Source: Pseudomonas sp. GD03944 (lineage in GTDB: Bacteria > Pseudomonadota > Gammaproteobacteria > Pseudomonadales > Pseudomonadaceae). Taken from it: a stretch of 64,000 bases of DNA. Shown here in pieces: positions 10,114 through 18,936 of this stretch. The stretch lies in assembly GCF_029839275.1 (NCBI RefSeq), contig NZ_JAOCAH010000004.1, positions 124,001 through 188,000 on the forward strand, in the 5' to 3' direction. The translations under genes were made by a program, and so were the position numbers. The notes under the pieces were generated by a model. That model was not told the origin of the DNA and made no database searches. It saw only the letters and a list, made by a program, of their open reading frames with translations. Within the stretch, counting starts at the first letter, position 1; every line of letters starts with the position of its first letter.

Positions 10114-11055
10114 TTATAGCCGTTTGCCAGTGTCTGATGGCCGATTTGCGACGCTGCCGTCGCGTCGCGTGACGCCTTCGAGCCATCGATCGAGCACCTG
10201 CGGATTGGCCTTCAACCAGGCCTTGGCTTCGCGTCGCCGGTTGGTGCTCTGGTTGAGAATCGCACCCATCAGGTGGTTCTCCATGTCCAGGCTGAAACGC
10301 AGGTTTTTCAGCAGGCGTCCGATGTTCGGGCACTGCTCCGCGTAGCCGGCGCGCACGTTGGTGTAGACCGTGGCACCGCCGAAGTTCGGACCGAAATACG
10401 CGTCGCCACCGTCGAGGTAGCGCAGGGCGAACTGGTTGTTCATCGGGTGCGGCTCCCAGCCGAGAAACACCACCCACTGCTTGAGGTGTTCGGCGCGCTT
10501 GACCTGCGCCAGCATGCTGCTTTCGCTGGATTCCACCAGGGTGAAGGTGCCCAGGCCGAAGGCGTCCTTGTCGATCATCTGCTGGATCAGCTTGTTGCCG
10601 TCGTTGCCCGGCTCGATGCCATAGATCCTGCCGCCGAGCTGCTCCTTGAATGTCGCCAGGTCGGCGAAGTTCTGCACGCCGCCGTCGAAGGCCACCTGGT
10701 TGACGGCCAGGGTGTATTTGGCGCCTTCCAGGTTGGCCGCGATGGTCTGCACCGTGCCGTTCTCCACATAAGGTTTGATGTCGTTTTCCATGCTCGGCAT
10801 CCAGTTACCGAGGAATACGTCGATCTGCTTGTCCTGCAGGGCCTTGTAGGTGTCGGGCACCGACAGCCGCTTGACCTGGGTGCGGTAGCCCTGGTCGGTG
10901 AGTACCACGCGGGTCACGGCGGTGGTGACGGTGATGTCGGTCCAGCCGACATCCGCGAAACGCACCACATCGCAGTCGGCGGGTTCCACGGCGGCGTTGG
11001 CCAGCCAGGGGGCGAGCAGGGCGGCGCTCAGCAGTGCGCGGGTATGCAGGTTCAT
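10114..11055 (-). CDS. Orphan choline-type substrate-binding protein (CbcX family)
   Basis: 313 residues from the ATG at 11055, which has GGAGG upstream; the much longer open frame starting at 11382 runs back across the spacer into the divergent serine dehydratase gene. The signal peptide ends near WLANA. Ligand-box equivalents are GWTD, GNWMPSM, KYTLAV, PGNDGN and GWEPHP, so choline-type residues are kept. The PTY that follows KYTLAV in the 6389 protein is NQV here. No permease or ATPase is adjacent, so it presumably uses CbcVW. It is divergent from serine dehydratase, which is the position I recall for P. aeruginosa CbcX. The 256-base spacer has three GTCGY repeats at about 20-base pitch, consistent with GbdR-type control. 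Confidence 0.87.
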   Translation of the reverse strand: MNLHTRALLSAALLAPWLANAAVEPADCDVVRFADVGWTDITVTTAVTRVVLTDQGYRTQVKRLSVPDTYKALQDKQIDVFLGNWMPSMENDIKPYVENGTVQTIAANLEGAKYTLAVNQVAFDGGVQNFADLATFKEQLGGRIYGIEPGNDGNKLIQQMIDKDAFGLGTFTLVESSESSMLAQVKRAEHLKQWVVFLGWEPHPMNNQFALRYLDGGDAYFGPNFGGATVYTNVRAGYAEQCPNIGRLLKNLRFSLDMENHLMGAILNQSTNRRREAKAWLKANPQVLDRWLEGVTRRDGSVANRPSDTGKRL

Positions 11056-11120
11056 CGGCACCTCCAGTCTGTGGGTGGGCAGATCGGCCATGGGCGCCAG
11101 GATCATGGCGCTGGCGCCGT

Positions 11121-11164
11121 GTCGCTGCCTATCGGCCGGGTCGTAACCAGAACGGTGCTGTCGC
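11121..11164. promoter_or_regulatory. Three direct GTCGY repeats between the orphan SBP gene and serine dehydratase
   Basis: GTCGC (11121), GTCGT (11140) and GTCGC (11160) are spaced 19 and 20 bases apart. AraC-family dimers usually bind direct repeats spaced by about two helical turns, and GbdR is known to activate cbcX and serine dehydratase in P. aeruginosa. The same arrangement appears at 24160 and 31720. Assignment to GbdR is inference. Confidence 0.45.
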
Positions 11165-11311
11165 GCCGGGAATGCAGGCACGTTGCGCGCGGTGCGGATA
11201 CGACAGTGACCGTGGCGGATTTGGATATGGGCGAGTCGGTGTGAGGCGATTGCCGCCTGGGGGAAAGCCAGATGATGGTGACGTAGCCGTCCTTCAGCTC
11301 GGGAGTCAGCC

Positions 11312-12691
11312 GTGGCGATTAGTGTTTTCGACCTGTTCAAGATCGGTATCGGGCCTTCCAGTTCGCATACCGTCGGCCCCATGCGCGCCGCCGCCCTGTT
11401 CGTCGGTGCGCTGCGTGAACGTCAGCTGCTCGAGCGCACCGGGCGCCTGGAGGTTCGTCTGTACGGCTCCCTGTCGGCCACCGGCGTTGGCCATGGCAGC
11501 GACAGCGCCGTGATCATGGGCCTGATGGGCGAGTGGCCGGACAGCATCGACCCGCAGCAGATCACCCCGCGCATCGCCACGCTGCGCGAGCGCGGCGAAC
11601 TGCTGCTCGACGGCCGTCTGCCAGTGGCGTTCGACTGGTCGCGCGACATGCTGCTGCTCGACGAAAACCTGCCCTATCACCCCAACGCCATGACCCTGAC
11701 CGCCTTCGACGGGCAGGGCGACGAGCTGCACCGCGACACCTATTACTCGATCGGCGGCGGCTTCGTGGTCGATGCCGAACAGGCGGCCGCCGGACAGCTG
11801 GACCAGGACCACACGGCGTTGCCGTACGATTTCTCCAGTGCCGTCGAGCTGCTGGAGCTGTGCCAGCGCCACAACCTGCGTGTGTCCGAACTGATGCTGG
11901 CCAACGAGCGCGCCTGGCGCAGCGATGCCGAGATCCGCAGCGGCCTGCTGCGCCTCTGGCAGGCCATGCGCGACTGCGTGGAAAACGGCCTGAAGCACGA
12001 AGGCATATTGCCTGGTGGGCTCAACGTGCAACGCCGCGCCGCGCGCCTTCACCGCAGCCTGCTGGAGCTGGGCAAGCCGAATGTCATCGGTTCCACGTTG
12101 TCGGCCATGGAGTGGGTCAACCTGTTCGCCCTGGCGGTCAACGAAGAAAATGCCGCCGGCGGGCGCATGGTCACTGCACCCACCAACGGCGCGGCGGGCA
12201 TCATCCCGGCGGTGCTGCACTACTACATGAAGTTCAACCCCGATGCCTGCGACGACGACGTGATCAACTACCTGCTCGCCGCCGCCGCGGTGGGCATCCT
12301 GTGCAAGAAGAACGCCTCGATCTCCGGCGCCGAAGTGGGTTGCCAGGGCGAAGTCGGCTCGGCCTGCGCCATGGCCGCCGCCGGCCTGGCGGAAGTGCTC
12401 GGGGCCACTCCGGAGCAACTGGAAAACGCCGCGGAAATCGGCCTGGAGCACAACCTCGGGCTGACCTGCGACCCGGTCGGCGGGCTGGTCCAGGTGCCGT
12501 GCATCGAGCGCAACGCCATCGCCGCGGTGAAGGCGATCAACGCGGCGCAGATGGCCCTGCGCGGCGACGGCCAGCACTTCATTTCCCTGGACCGGGTGAT
12601 CCGCACCATGCGCGACACCGGTGCCGACATGCAGGACAAGTACAAGGAAACGTCGCGCGGCGGACTGGCCGTCAGCGCCATCGAATGCTGA
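11312..12691 (+). CDS. sdaB: L-serine ammonia-lyase (iron-sulfur type)
   Basis: 459-residue single-chain L-serine dehydratase that deaminates serine to pyruvate. It shows the N-terminal [13 protein letters not shown] motif and, in the C-terminal catalytic domain, the cysteines of [19 protein letters not shown] and CDPVGG that ligate a [4Fe-4S] cluster. The start is GTG with GGGAG six bases upstream. In this locus it finishes the route betaine to glycine to serine to pyruvate. P. aeruginosa names the equivalent gene sdaB; other species call it sdaA. Confidence 0.95.
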   Translation: MAISVFDLFKIGIGPSSSHTVGPMRAAALFVGALRERQLLERTGRLEVRLYGSLSATGVGHGSDSAVIMGLMGEWPDSIDPQQITPRIATLRERGELLLDGRLPVAFDWSRDMLLLDENLPYHPNAMTLTAFDGQGDELHRDTYYSIGGGFVVDAEQAAAGQLDQDHTALPYDFSSAVELLELCQRHNLRVSELMLANERAWRSDAEIRSGLLRLWQAMRDCVENGLKHEGILPGGLNVQRRAARLHRSLLELGKPNVIGSTLSAMEWVNLFALAVNEENAAGGRMVTAPTNGAAGIIPAVLHYYMKFNPDACDDDVINYLLAAAAVGILCKKNASISGAEVGCQGEVGSACAMAAAGLAEVLGATPEQLENAAEIGLEHNLGLTCDPVGGLVQVPCIERNAIAAVKAINAAQMALRGDGQHFISLDRVIRTMRDTGADMQDKYKETSRGGLAVSAIEC

Positions 12692-13105
12692 TCGCTCGAC
12701 CTGCTTTCGCTCACCGGAAAATGCCGCCGCCAGCTTTTGGTGCGCGGCCTCTCGAGACGTGATTTTCGGGGGTGAAAAGCGCCGTTTCAGGCGCCGTGTT
12801 ACCGCCCGGATTCACACCGCCGAGGCGGGTGACAGTCACCCCGTTCACAGTGCTACCGAAATGCTCACACCCCTTTAGCCACGGGGCTTTCGGTCGCAAA
12901 CAGAATACTTCTGTCGCTCCTGCCAAAGCCACGTGGCACGCACCTTGTAAAGGCGCCGAATTTTTTATTGAACGCGCGATCAATCTAGGCATGAGGTTTG
13001 CGTTGGAATTGGCATCGATCCGGGGTGGTTTCAACCCGGACGCAACAAAAACAGAGCCCGTCTGAAAAAGGGCTCGACACCGTGCTTAGCGTGAGGGCTT
13101 CACTG
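12692..13105. other. 414-base upstream region of gbdR
   Basis: No gene is supported here. The stretch holds a BetI-like split palindrome at 12967-12984 and should hold the gbdR promoter. A short palindrome, GGGTGACAGTCACCC (12829-12843), is also present. An open frame reaching upstream from gbdR to 12998 is rejected because the ATG at 13106 has the ribosome site. Confidence 0.6.
12967..12984. promoter_or_regulatory. BetI-like split palindrome upstream of gbdR
   Basis: ATTGAACGCGCGATCAAT has the same ATTGA and TCAAT arms as the two betIB operators, but with an eight-base instead of a four-base centre. It lies 122 bases upstream of the gbdR start. The longer spacer may abolish BetI binding or fit another TetR-type regulator, so the assignment is tentative. 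Confidence 0.4.
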
Positions 13106-14209
13106 ATGTCACAGTTCAACCAAGGGGCCCAGCCCCAGAGCCGTGTTCCGCAGTCCATCGGCTTCCTGCTCCTGGATAACTTCACCCTGATTTCCCTGGC
13201 TTCGGCAGTCGAGCCCTTGCGCATGGCCAACCAGTTGTCCGGCAAGGAACTCTACCGCTGGCACACCCTCACCCAGAGCGGCTCGCCGGTGTCCGCCAGC
13301 GACGGTCTGCAGATCACCCCGGACGCCGGCCTGCACAACGCCCCGGCACTGGATGCGGTGATCGTCTGCGGCGGCGTGGACATCCAGCACAGCGTCACCC
13401 GCGAGCACCTGCACTGGCTGCAGGGCCTGGCCCGCCAGGGGCGGCAGATGGGCGCGGTGTGCACCGGCAGCTGGGCGCTGGCCAAAGCCGGCCTGCTCGA
13501 CGGCTACGATTGCAGCGTGCACTGGGAATTCCTCGCTGCCATGCAGGAAGCCTTCCCCCGCGCCGCCATCACCACCCGCCTGTTCTCCATCGACCGCAAC
13601 CGCAACACCTCGTCCGGCGGTACCGCGCCGATGGACATGATGCTGCACCTGATCGCCCGGGAGCACGGCCGCGAACTGGCGGCGGCGATTTCCGAGATGT
13701 TCATCTACGAGCGCATCCGCAACGAGCAGGACCACCAGCGCGTGCCCCTCAAGCACATGCTCGGTACCAACCAGCCGAAGCTGCAGGAAATCGTCGCGCT
13801 GATGGAGGCCAACCTGGAGGAGCCGATCGACCTCGACGAGCTGGCCTGCTACGTCGACGTGTCGCGGCGCCAGCTGGAGCGCCTGTTCCAGAAGTACCTG
13901 CACTGCTCGCCGTCGCGCTACTACCTCAAGCTGCGCCTGATCCGCGCGCGCCAGCTGCTCAAGCAGACGTCGATGTCGATCATCGAAGTGGCGTCGGTGT
14001 GTGGTTTCGTGTCCACGCCGCACTTCTCCAAGTGCTACCGCGAGTACTTCGGCATTCCGCCGCGCGACGAGCGCGCCGGCCAGGCCTCGAACGGCATCGT
14101 CGCGCTGGTGCCGATGCCGGAAGACCTGATGCGGCCTTCGTCCTCCACTGCCATGGCGGCCCTGGCCCGGGCCCAGGGCGAGTCCACCTTCGCCAGCGTA
14201 CGGGTGTAA
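13106..14209 (+). CDS. gbdR: Glycine betaine/dimethylglycine-responsive activator GbdR
   Basis: 367-residue AraC-family regulator with an N-terminal class I glutamine amidotransferase-like (DJ-1/PfpI) domain and a C-terminal double helix-turn-helix (DLDELACYVDVSRRQLERLF; IIEVASVCGFVSTPHFSKCY). Unlike CdhR in this window it keeps a cysteine at the nucleophile-elbow position (GAVCTGSW). In P. aeruginosa GbdR activates betaine, dimethylglycine and sarcosine catabolism, transport and phospholipase genes. Start chosen at 13106, with GAGG nine bases upstream. A strong terminator follows at 14226. Confidence 0.94.
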   Translation: MSQFNQGAQPQSRVPQSIGFLLLDNFTLISLASAVEPLRMANQLSGKELYRWHTLTQSGSPVSASDGLQITPDAGLHNAPALDAVIVCGGVDIQHSVTREHLHWLQGLARQGRQMGAVCTGSWALAKAGLLDGYDCSVHWEFLAAMQEAFPRAAITTRLFSIDRNRNTSSGGTAPMDMMLHLIAREHGRELAAAISEMFIYERIRNEQDHQRVPLKHMLGTNQPKLQEIVALMEANLEEPIDLDELACYVDVSRRQLERLFQKYLHCSPSRYYLKLRLIRARQLLKQTSMSIIEVASVCGFVSTPHFSKCYREYFGIPPRDERAGQASNGIVALVPMPEDLMRPSSSTAMAALARAQGESTFASVRV

Positions 14210-14225
14210 CGGCGGCGGGCGGGTC

Positions 14226-14254
14226 GAAAACAGGCGCCGGTGGCGCCTGTTTTC
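14226..14254 (+). terminator. Rho-independent terminator after gbdR
   Basis: GAAAACAGGCGCC / GGCGCCTGTTTTC form a perfect 13-base stem with a 3-base loop 16 bases past the gbdR stop, flanked by A and T tracts, so it can act in both directions. Confidence 0.9.
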
Positions 14255-14286
14255 ATTCGGCTGATATTTCAGCGCACTCCAAAAAC

Positions 14287-14342
14287 AAGCCCGCTCCTAC
14301 ACAGGGCAATACCAGCCCCGTAGGAGCGGGCTTGCCCGCGAG
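14287..14342. repeat. Inverted REP pair (GTAGGAGCGGGCTTGCCCGCGA family)
   Basis: AAGCCCGCTCCTACA and GTAGGAGCGGGCTTGCCCGC face each other between convergent gbdR and the small ORF at 14374. This is a second REP family, the one well known from P. putida, distinct from the GTGGGAGGGGCTT type. It recurs as a tandem array at 52464. Confidence 0.85.
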
Positions 14343-14373
14343 CTGTTGATCTTCTTCTAACGCAATCAGGCCA

Positions 14374-14625
14374 TCACGCCTGCCGCGGTACCAGCGCCGG
14401 CAGCAGGGTGCGGGAGATCGCCTCGCGCACGTTGGGCAGCAGGGTGGCGCTGCCGCCCAGCAATTCTTCCACCAGGCGACGCAGCGCCACGGCGCGTTCA
14501 GGGCTCAGACCGCTGACGGCATGCTCGCACGCCTGTTCGGCGGTTACGCCCGGCGGAATGGCCAGGCCCAGGGCCACCAGGCGTTCGCGCAGGTCTTCCT
14601 GGTCGATCAGATCGGCATGCATCAT
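14374..14625 (-). CDS. Small conserved hypothetical protein at the end of the dgc-etf block
   Basis: 83 residues, mostly helical, without cysteines, signal peptide or membrane segment (ADLIDQEDLRERLVALGLAI near the start; GLSPERAVALRRLVEELLGG centrally). Start set at 14625 because GGAGG lies eight bases upstream; an ATG at 14640 overlaps that ribosome site. It sits 91 bases beyond etfB on the same strand, with a REP in between, and is probably part of the dimethylglycine operon. I do not recognise a function. GC-rich third positions support coding. Confidence 0.7.
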   Translation of the reverse strand: MMHADLIDQEDLRERLVALGLAIPPGVTAEQACEHAVSGLSPERAVALRRLVEELLGGSATLLPNVREAISRTLLPALVPRQA

Positions 14626-14670
14626 CGGTTCATCCTCCATTGGTCAGACTGTGGCCACCCCGGCCGCCCC

Positions 14671-14696
14671 TGTAGGAGCGGCCTCAGCCGCGAGCT
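14671..14696. repeat. Single REP between etfB and the small downstream gene
   Basis: TGTAGGAGCGGCCTCAGCCG is a single REP-like palindrome in the spacer after etfB. Confidence 0.6.
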
Positions 14697-14716
14697 CTTT
14701 GGCCGTTCATGTCGCG

Positions 14717-15490
14717 TCAGCGCAGCACGCCTTCTTCGAGCAGCAGTTTGAAGATAGCCTCCGCGCCGGCTTCGGGCGAGACATCCTTGAGCACCTGTCC
14801 GCCGCCACCCGAGGCTTTGGCCGTGGCGGCTTTCATTCGTTCCGCGCCGGTCTTTGCCTTGATCACCTTCAGGCGCTTCGGCCGTGGGCGGGCGGGCTGC
14901 AACTGGGTCTGTTCGAACAGCGGGTCGTCGGTCACCGTGACCTCGTGGGCCTCCAGCTGGCCGCGGCGCGCCGGGCCGAAGGCGCTCTGGCGGGCCATGG
15001 GCGCGGCGTTGTCGATGCTGGCCAGGAACGGCACGCGCACTTTCAGGCGCCGCCGTTGGCCGCGGGGCAGGGCTTGCAGCACCTGCGCCACGCCGTTCTC
15101 GACCTTTTCCACTTCCGCCAGGCCGACCACCAGGGGCCAGCCGAGGCGTTCCGCCAGCAGGAACGGCAGCAGGCCGGAGCCTTCACCGGTTTCCGCCTGG
15201 CTGCCGGTCAGCACCAGTTGGGCGCCGGCCTCCTTGAGGTGATCCACCAGCACCGGCAGGGCGTCGGCACCGGCCGGTTGCTCCAGCACGTGCAGGCGCT
15301 CCAGGCCCATGCCCAGGTAGCCGCGCAAGGCGTCGGCCTGCGGGTCGCCGGCATGCAGCACCTGCAGATCGGCACCGGCCAGGCGCAGGCCGAGCTCGAC
15401 GGCGCGGGCATCCTGTTCGGCGCGGCGCGGCCGGCCGGAGGTCGGGTGGGCGCCCACGGACACCAGGGCGACGATATTCAGGTCAGTCAT
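14717..15490 (-). CDS. etfB: Electron transfer flavoprotein beta subunit for dimethylglycine demethylation
   Basis: 257-residue EtfB-like protein. It shows the ETF beta-type TGSQAETGEGSGLLPFLLAERL region and the basic C-terminal RPRPKRLKVIKAK stretch. It pairs with the alpha subunit encoded immediately upstream. It diverges from the housekeeping EtfB, and its place in the dgcA-dgcB-etfA-etfB block indicates a dedicated carrier from the demethylase to the quinone pool. GAGG precedes the ATG; a REP copy separates it from etfA. Confidence 0.9.
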   Translation of the reverse strand: MTDLNIVALVSVGAHPTSGRPRRAEQDARAVELGLRLAGADLQVLHAGDPQADALRGYLGMGLERLHVLEQPAGADALPVLVDHLKEAGAQLVLTGSQAETGEGSGLLPFLLAERLGWPLVVGLAEVEKVENGVAQVLQALPRGQRRRLKVRVPFLASIDNAAPMARQSAFGPARRGQLEAHEVTVTDDPLFEQTQLQPARPRPKRLKVIKAKTGAERMKAATAKASGGGGQVLKDVSPEAGAEAIFKLLLEEGVLR

Positions 15491-15545
15491 GAAAACCTCG
15501 ATCCGCAGCGGTGGCGTCAGCCGCGGTCAGATAGCGCGAGCAAAC

Positions 15546-15570
15546 GCTCGCGGCTGAAGCCCCTCCCACG
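15546..15570. repeat. REP copy between etfA and etfB
   Basis: CGCTCGCGGCTGAAGCCCCT is a single half-pair of the GTGGGAGGGGCTT family inside the operon spacer. Confidence 0.7.
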
Positions 15571-15588
15571 GGGGAATAGCGGTGTGCG

Positions 15589-16821
15589 TCAGGCTGCATC
15601 GCGCTTGCCCTCCTGGCGCCAGGCGGCGATGCGCGCCATCAGCGCGGTCAGTACTGCCGCCGAGTCGCCGATCACCGAGAGGTCGGCGCGTTTGATCATG
15701 TCGCAGCCGGGGTCCCTGTTCACCGCGATCACCTTGTCGCAGGCGCCAATGCCCTGCAGGTGCTGGATCGCGCCGGAAATACCCACGGCCATGTACACCC
15801 GGGCCGTGACCCAAGTGCCAGTGGCGCCGACCTGACGGTCGCGCGGCATGAAGCCGTCATCCACCGCCACCCGCGAGGCACCTTCGGTGGCGCCCAGGGC
15901 TTGGGCAGCCTGGTGGAACAGGGCCCAGTCCTTGACCCCGTTGCCACCCGACAGGATGAATTCCGACTCGGCCATGGGGATCAGCGCCGGGTCCACCGCC
16001 ACCGCGCCGAGGTCCTCGATGCGCGGCAGGCTGTGGGCAATGGCTGCGGTCAGTTCCAGCGGGCGCGCCTCGTGGCGGGTTTCGCTGACCGGTTCTGCGC
16101 ACTCCACGGCGGCCAGCATCAGGCGAGGCGCCGGGCGCGCCAGGTCTTCCTGGCCAGCCCCGGCGCGGCCGATGCACTGCCCGTCGTTGACCTGCCAGAC
16201 CCGCGTCGCCGGGCGCTCGCCGAGTTTGGCGGCCAGGCGGCGACCCAGCTCACCGCCGCCAGTGCGGCTGTCCGGCAACAGCCAGTGGCGCGGCGCCAGC
16301 TGGCTTTCCACGGCACTGAGGGCCAGTACCCGGGATTCCGGGGCGTAGCCGTCGAAGGCGTCGCCCTCGATCTGCAGCAGGCGGTCCACGCCAGCAGTGG
16401 CGAAGGCGGTTTCCTTGTGCTCGCCGAACACCACGGCCACCACCGCGCCGTCGCTGCCGGCGAGCTTGTGGGCCAGGCCGAGCAGGTCCTTGTCGTGGCT
16501 GCTCAGGCGGCCGCCTACCATGTCCGGCACCACCACGATGTGGAATGCCGGTTGTTCGATGGTGTGCAACGGCAGCTGGACTGTTTCGCTGGCGGCGCTG
16601 CGTTTGCCGGCGGTGCCTTGCTGGGTGCCGCTGCGGTCGATGCGCTTGAGTCCGGACGGGCCGACGAAGCCGGCGGCGATGGCGTGCGGGTTCTTGCGCA
16701 GGATGCCGTTGGGCCCCATCCAGGTGGTCTGGTGCTGCGCCTGCACGGCCGCGTGCAGCGGATGCAGGCGGTTACGGGCGATCCACTCGGCCCGCGGGTC
16801 GCGGCGGATGATGTCGCTCAT
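15589..16821 (-). CDS. etfA: Electron transfer flavoprotein alpha subunit for dimethylglycine demethylation
   Basis: 410 residues, about 100 longer than ordinary EtfA. The extra N-terminal part (AEWIARNRLHPLHAAVQAQH onward) precedes the ETF fold. The C-terminal FAD domain is clear (ILSGGNGVKDW; GISGAIQHLQGIGACDKVIA; ADLSVIGD). It acts with the downstream beta subunit to accept electrons from dimethylglycine demethylation. Start chosen at 16821, where MSDIIRRDPRAEW begins; the frame extending to 16890 overlaps no ribosome site. It lies 46 bases after dgcB. Confidence 0.9.
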   Translation of the reverse strand: MSDIIRRDPRAEWIARNRLHPLHAAVQAQHQTTWMGPNGILRKNPHAIAAGFVGPSGLKRIDRSGTQQGTAGKRSAASETVQLPLHTIEQPAFHIVVVPDMVGGRLSSHDKDLLGLAHKLAGSDGAVVAVVFGEHKETAFATAGVDRLLQIEGDAFDGYAPESRVLALSAVESQLAPRHWLLPDSRTGGGELGRRLAAKLGERPATRVWQVNDGQCIGRAGAGQEDLARPAPRLMLAAVECAEPVSETRHEARPLELTAAIAHSLPRIEDLGAVAVDPALIPMAESEFILSGGNGVKDWALFHQAAQALGATEGASRVAVDDGFMPRDRQVGATGTWVTARVYMAVGISGAIQHLQGIGACDKVIAVNRDPGCDMIKRADLSVIGDSAAVLTALMARIAAWRQEGKRDAA

Positions 16822-16867
16822 GGGCGGTTCTCCGTGGCTCGTGCCGTCTCTGTGGCGAAGGTATCCA

Positions 16868-18835
16868 TCACTGCACCTCCGCCAGTTCACGGGCGGCCGG
16901 GGCCGGCTTTTTTGCCGCGGGCGCCGCCTCGATCAGCGCCTCGGCCACCAGCTCGGCGATGTCCTTGATGTCAGGGCGCGGGGCGACCACGCCTTCGAGC
17001 ATCACGGTGCACTGCGGGCAACCCACGGCCACCACTTCGGCACCGGTTTCCTTGATGTCGACCATGCGCATGTCGGGAATCCGCTGCTTGCCCGGGATGT
17101 CGGTGATTGGCGCGCCGCCACCGCCGCCGCAGCAGCGCGAGCGGAAGCCGGAGCGCTCCATTTCCTTGACCTCGATACCGATGGCCTTGAGCACGGCGCG
17201 CGGTGCCTCGTACTCGCCGTTGTAGCGGCCCAGGTAGCAAGGGTCGTGGTAGGTCACCGAACCGTTGGCCAGGGCGTGTTGGCCGAGGCTGAGCAGGTCA
17301 CGCTGCATCAGGGTCTCGATGAAGGTGCTGTGGTGCATGACCTGGTAATGGCCGCCCAGCGCACCGTATTCGTTCTTCAGCACATGGAAGCTGTGCGGGT
17401 CGCAGGAGACGATGGTCTTGAAACGGTATTTGGCCAGGGTGGCGATATTGCGGCTGGCCAGGTGCTGGAAGGTCGCTTCGTCGCCCAGGCGCCGGGCCAC
17501 GTCGCCGCTGTCGCGTTCTTCCAGGCCGAGCACGGCGAAGTCCACGTTGGCCGCCTTGAGGATCTTCACGAAGGCACGCAGGGTGCGCTGGTTGCGCATG
17601 TCGAAGGCGCCGTCGCCGACCCAGAACAGCACCTCGGTCTGCTGCTTGTCACTCATCAGCGGCAGGTTCAGGTCGGCCGCCCAGTTCAGCCGGCCGCCCG
17701 GTGCGAAGCCGCCCGGGTTGTCGGTGGCGATCAGGTTGTCCAGCACCTCGGCGCCCTTGTTCGGGGTGGCGCCTTTTTCCAGGGTCAGGTGGCGGCGCAT
17801 GTCGACGATGGCGTCGACGTGCTCGATCATCATCGGGCATTCCTCGACGCAGGCGCGGCAGGTGGTGCACGACCACAGCGTCTCGGCATCCACCAGGGCC
17901 TTGCCGTTCAGGTTGACGATGGGTTGGTGCGGGCCGCCGCTGTGTTCGCCCAGCGGCTTGCCAGGGTACGGCGAGCCGGCGAACGAGGCGTCGTTGCCAC
18001 CAGCCAGGCCGATGACCATGTCCTGGATCAGCTTCTTCGGGTTCAGCGGCTGGCCGGCGGCGAAGGCCGGGCACATCGCCTCGCACTTGCCGCACTGCAC
18101 GCAGGCGTCGAAGCCGAGCAACTGGTTCCAGGTGAAATCCGTGGGTTTTTCCACGCCCAGCGGGGCGTTCGGATCGTTCAGGTCCAGGGCTTTCAAGCCG
18201 GTCGAGCGGCCACCGCCGAAGCGTTCGGCGCGGCGGTGCCAGGCCAAGTGCAGGGCGCCGGCGAAGGCGTGCTTCATCGGCCCGCCCCAGGTCATGCCGA
18301 AGAACAGCTCGGACACGCCCCAGGCCACACCCACCGCGAGAATCGCGGCCAGCACCCAGCCGCCGAAGCCTTCCGGCAGAATCCCGGCCACCGGCAGGGT
18401 GGCGATGAAGAAGCTGGCCGCGAACATCAGCAGGCTTTTCGGCAGGCGCATCCACGGGCCTTTCGACAGGCGCGCCGGCGGGTCGAGGCGGCGTTTGGCG
18501 ACGAACAGCGCACCGACGAACATCAGCACCGTGGCGGCCAGCAGGGCATAGCCCAGCAGCCGGCTCTGCAGCCCGAACCCATGGACCAGGATCGCCAGCA
18601 GCGCCGCCAGCACGAAACCGCCGGCGGTGGCCACGTGGGTCCTGGACATGTACTTGTCGCGTTCGACCACGTGGTGCAGGTCCACCAGGTAGCGGCGCGG
18701 CATCTTCAGCAGCCCGCCGATCCAGTCGACCTTGGCCGGCCGGCCACGGCGCCACATGAAGAAGCGCTTCGCCGCGCCGAGCACAGCGAGGCCGAGGGCG
18801 GCGAAGAGCAGGATGGGGAGCAGGGTGTTTAACAT
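16868..18835 (-). CDS. dgcB: Dimethylglycine demethylase membrane Fe-S subunit DgcB
   Basis: 655 residues. The N-terminal quarter has several membrane segments (LLPILLFAALGLAVLG, GFVLAALLAILVHGF, ALLAATVLMFVGALFV, WVLAAILAVGVAWGVSEL). Two ferredoxin-type clusters follow (CVQCGKCEAMCP; CTTCRACVEECP), then two CCG domains (YHDPCYLGRYN, RCCGGGGG, GCPQC) of the HdrD/GlpC type. This architecture moves electrons from the flavin subunit to the ETF or quinone. Start at 18835, with GAGG nine bases upstream; the ATG at 18844 directly abuts that site. Confidence 0.92.
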   Translation of the reverse strand: MLNTLLPILLFAALGLAVLGAAKRFFMWRRGRPAKVDWIGGLLKMPRRYLVDLHHVVERDKYMSRTHVATAGGFVLAALLAILVHGFGLQSRLLGYALLAATVLMFVGALFVAKRRLDPPARLSKGPWMRLPKSLLMFAASFFIATLPVAGILPEGFGGWVLAAILAVGVAWGVSELFFGMTWGGPMKHAFAGALHLAWHRRAERFGGGRSTGLKALDLNDPNAPLGVEKPTDFTWNQLLGFDACVQCGKCEAMCPAFAAGQPLNPKKLIQDMVIGLAGGNDASFAGSPYPGKPLGEHSGGPHQPIVNLNGKALVDAETLWSCTTCRACVEECPMMIEHVDAIVDMRRHLTLEKGATPNKGAEVLDNLIATDNPGGFAPGGRLNWAADLNLPLMSDKQQTEVLFWVGDGAFDMRNQRTLRAFVKILKAANVDFAVLGLEERDSGDVARRLGDEATFQHLASRNIATLAKYRFKTIVSCDPHSFHVLKNEYGALGGHYQVMHHSTFIETLMQRDLLSLGQHALANGSVTYHDPCYLGRYNGEYEAPRAVLKAIGIEVKEMERSGFRSRCCGGGGGAPITDIPGKQRIPDMRMVDIKETGAEVVAVGCPQCTVMLEGVVAPRPDIKDIAELVAEALIEAAPAAKKPAPAARELAEVQ

Positions 18836-18867
18836 CGACGACATCCTCAAGCCCGAGGGCGGGGCTG

Positions 18868-18918
18868 GTGGGAGGGGATTGGCCGCGATGCGTGTCGCCC
18901 CGGCCAAGCCTCTCCCAC
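18868..18918. repeat. Degenerate inverted REP pair between dgcA and dgcB
   Basis: GTGGGAGGGGATTGGCCGCG faces CGGCCAAGCCTCTCCCAC in the dgcA-dgcB spacer, forming a long potential mRNA hairpin within the operon. Confidence 0.75.
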
Positions 18919-18936
18919 ACCGATTCAGCGTTTAGA

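Noticed and set aside
16397..18832. 811-codon open frame on the plus strand
   Set aside because: It is antisense to etfA and dgcB, which carry clear family motifs. Long antisense frames are expected in high-GC Pseudomonas DNA, and the translation is low-complexity with no recognisable domain.
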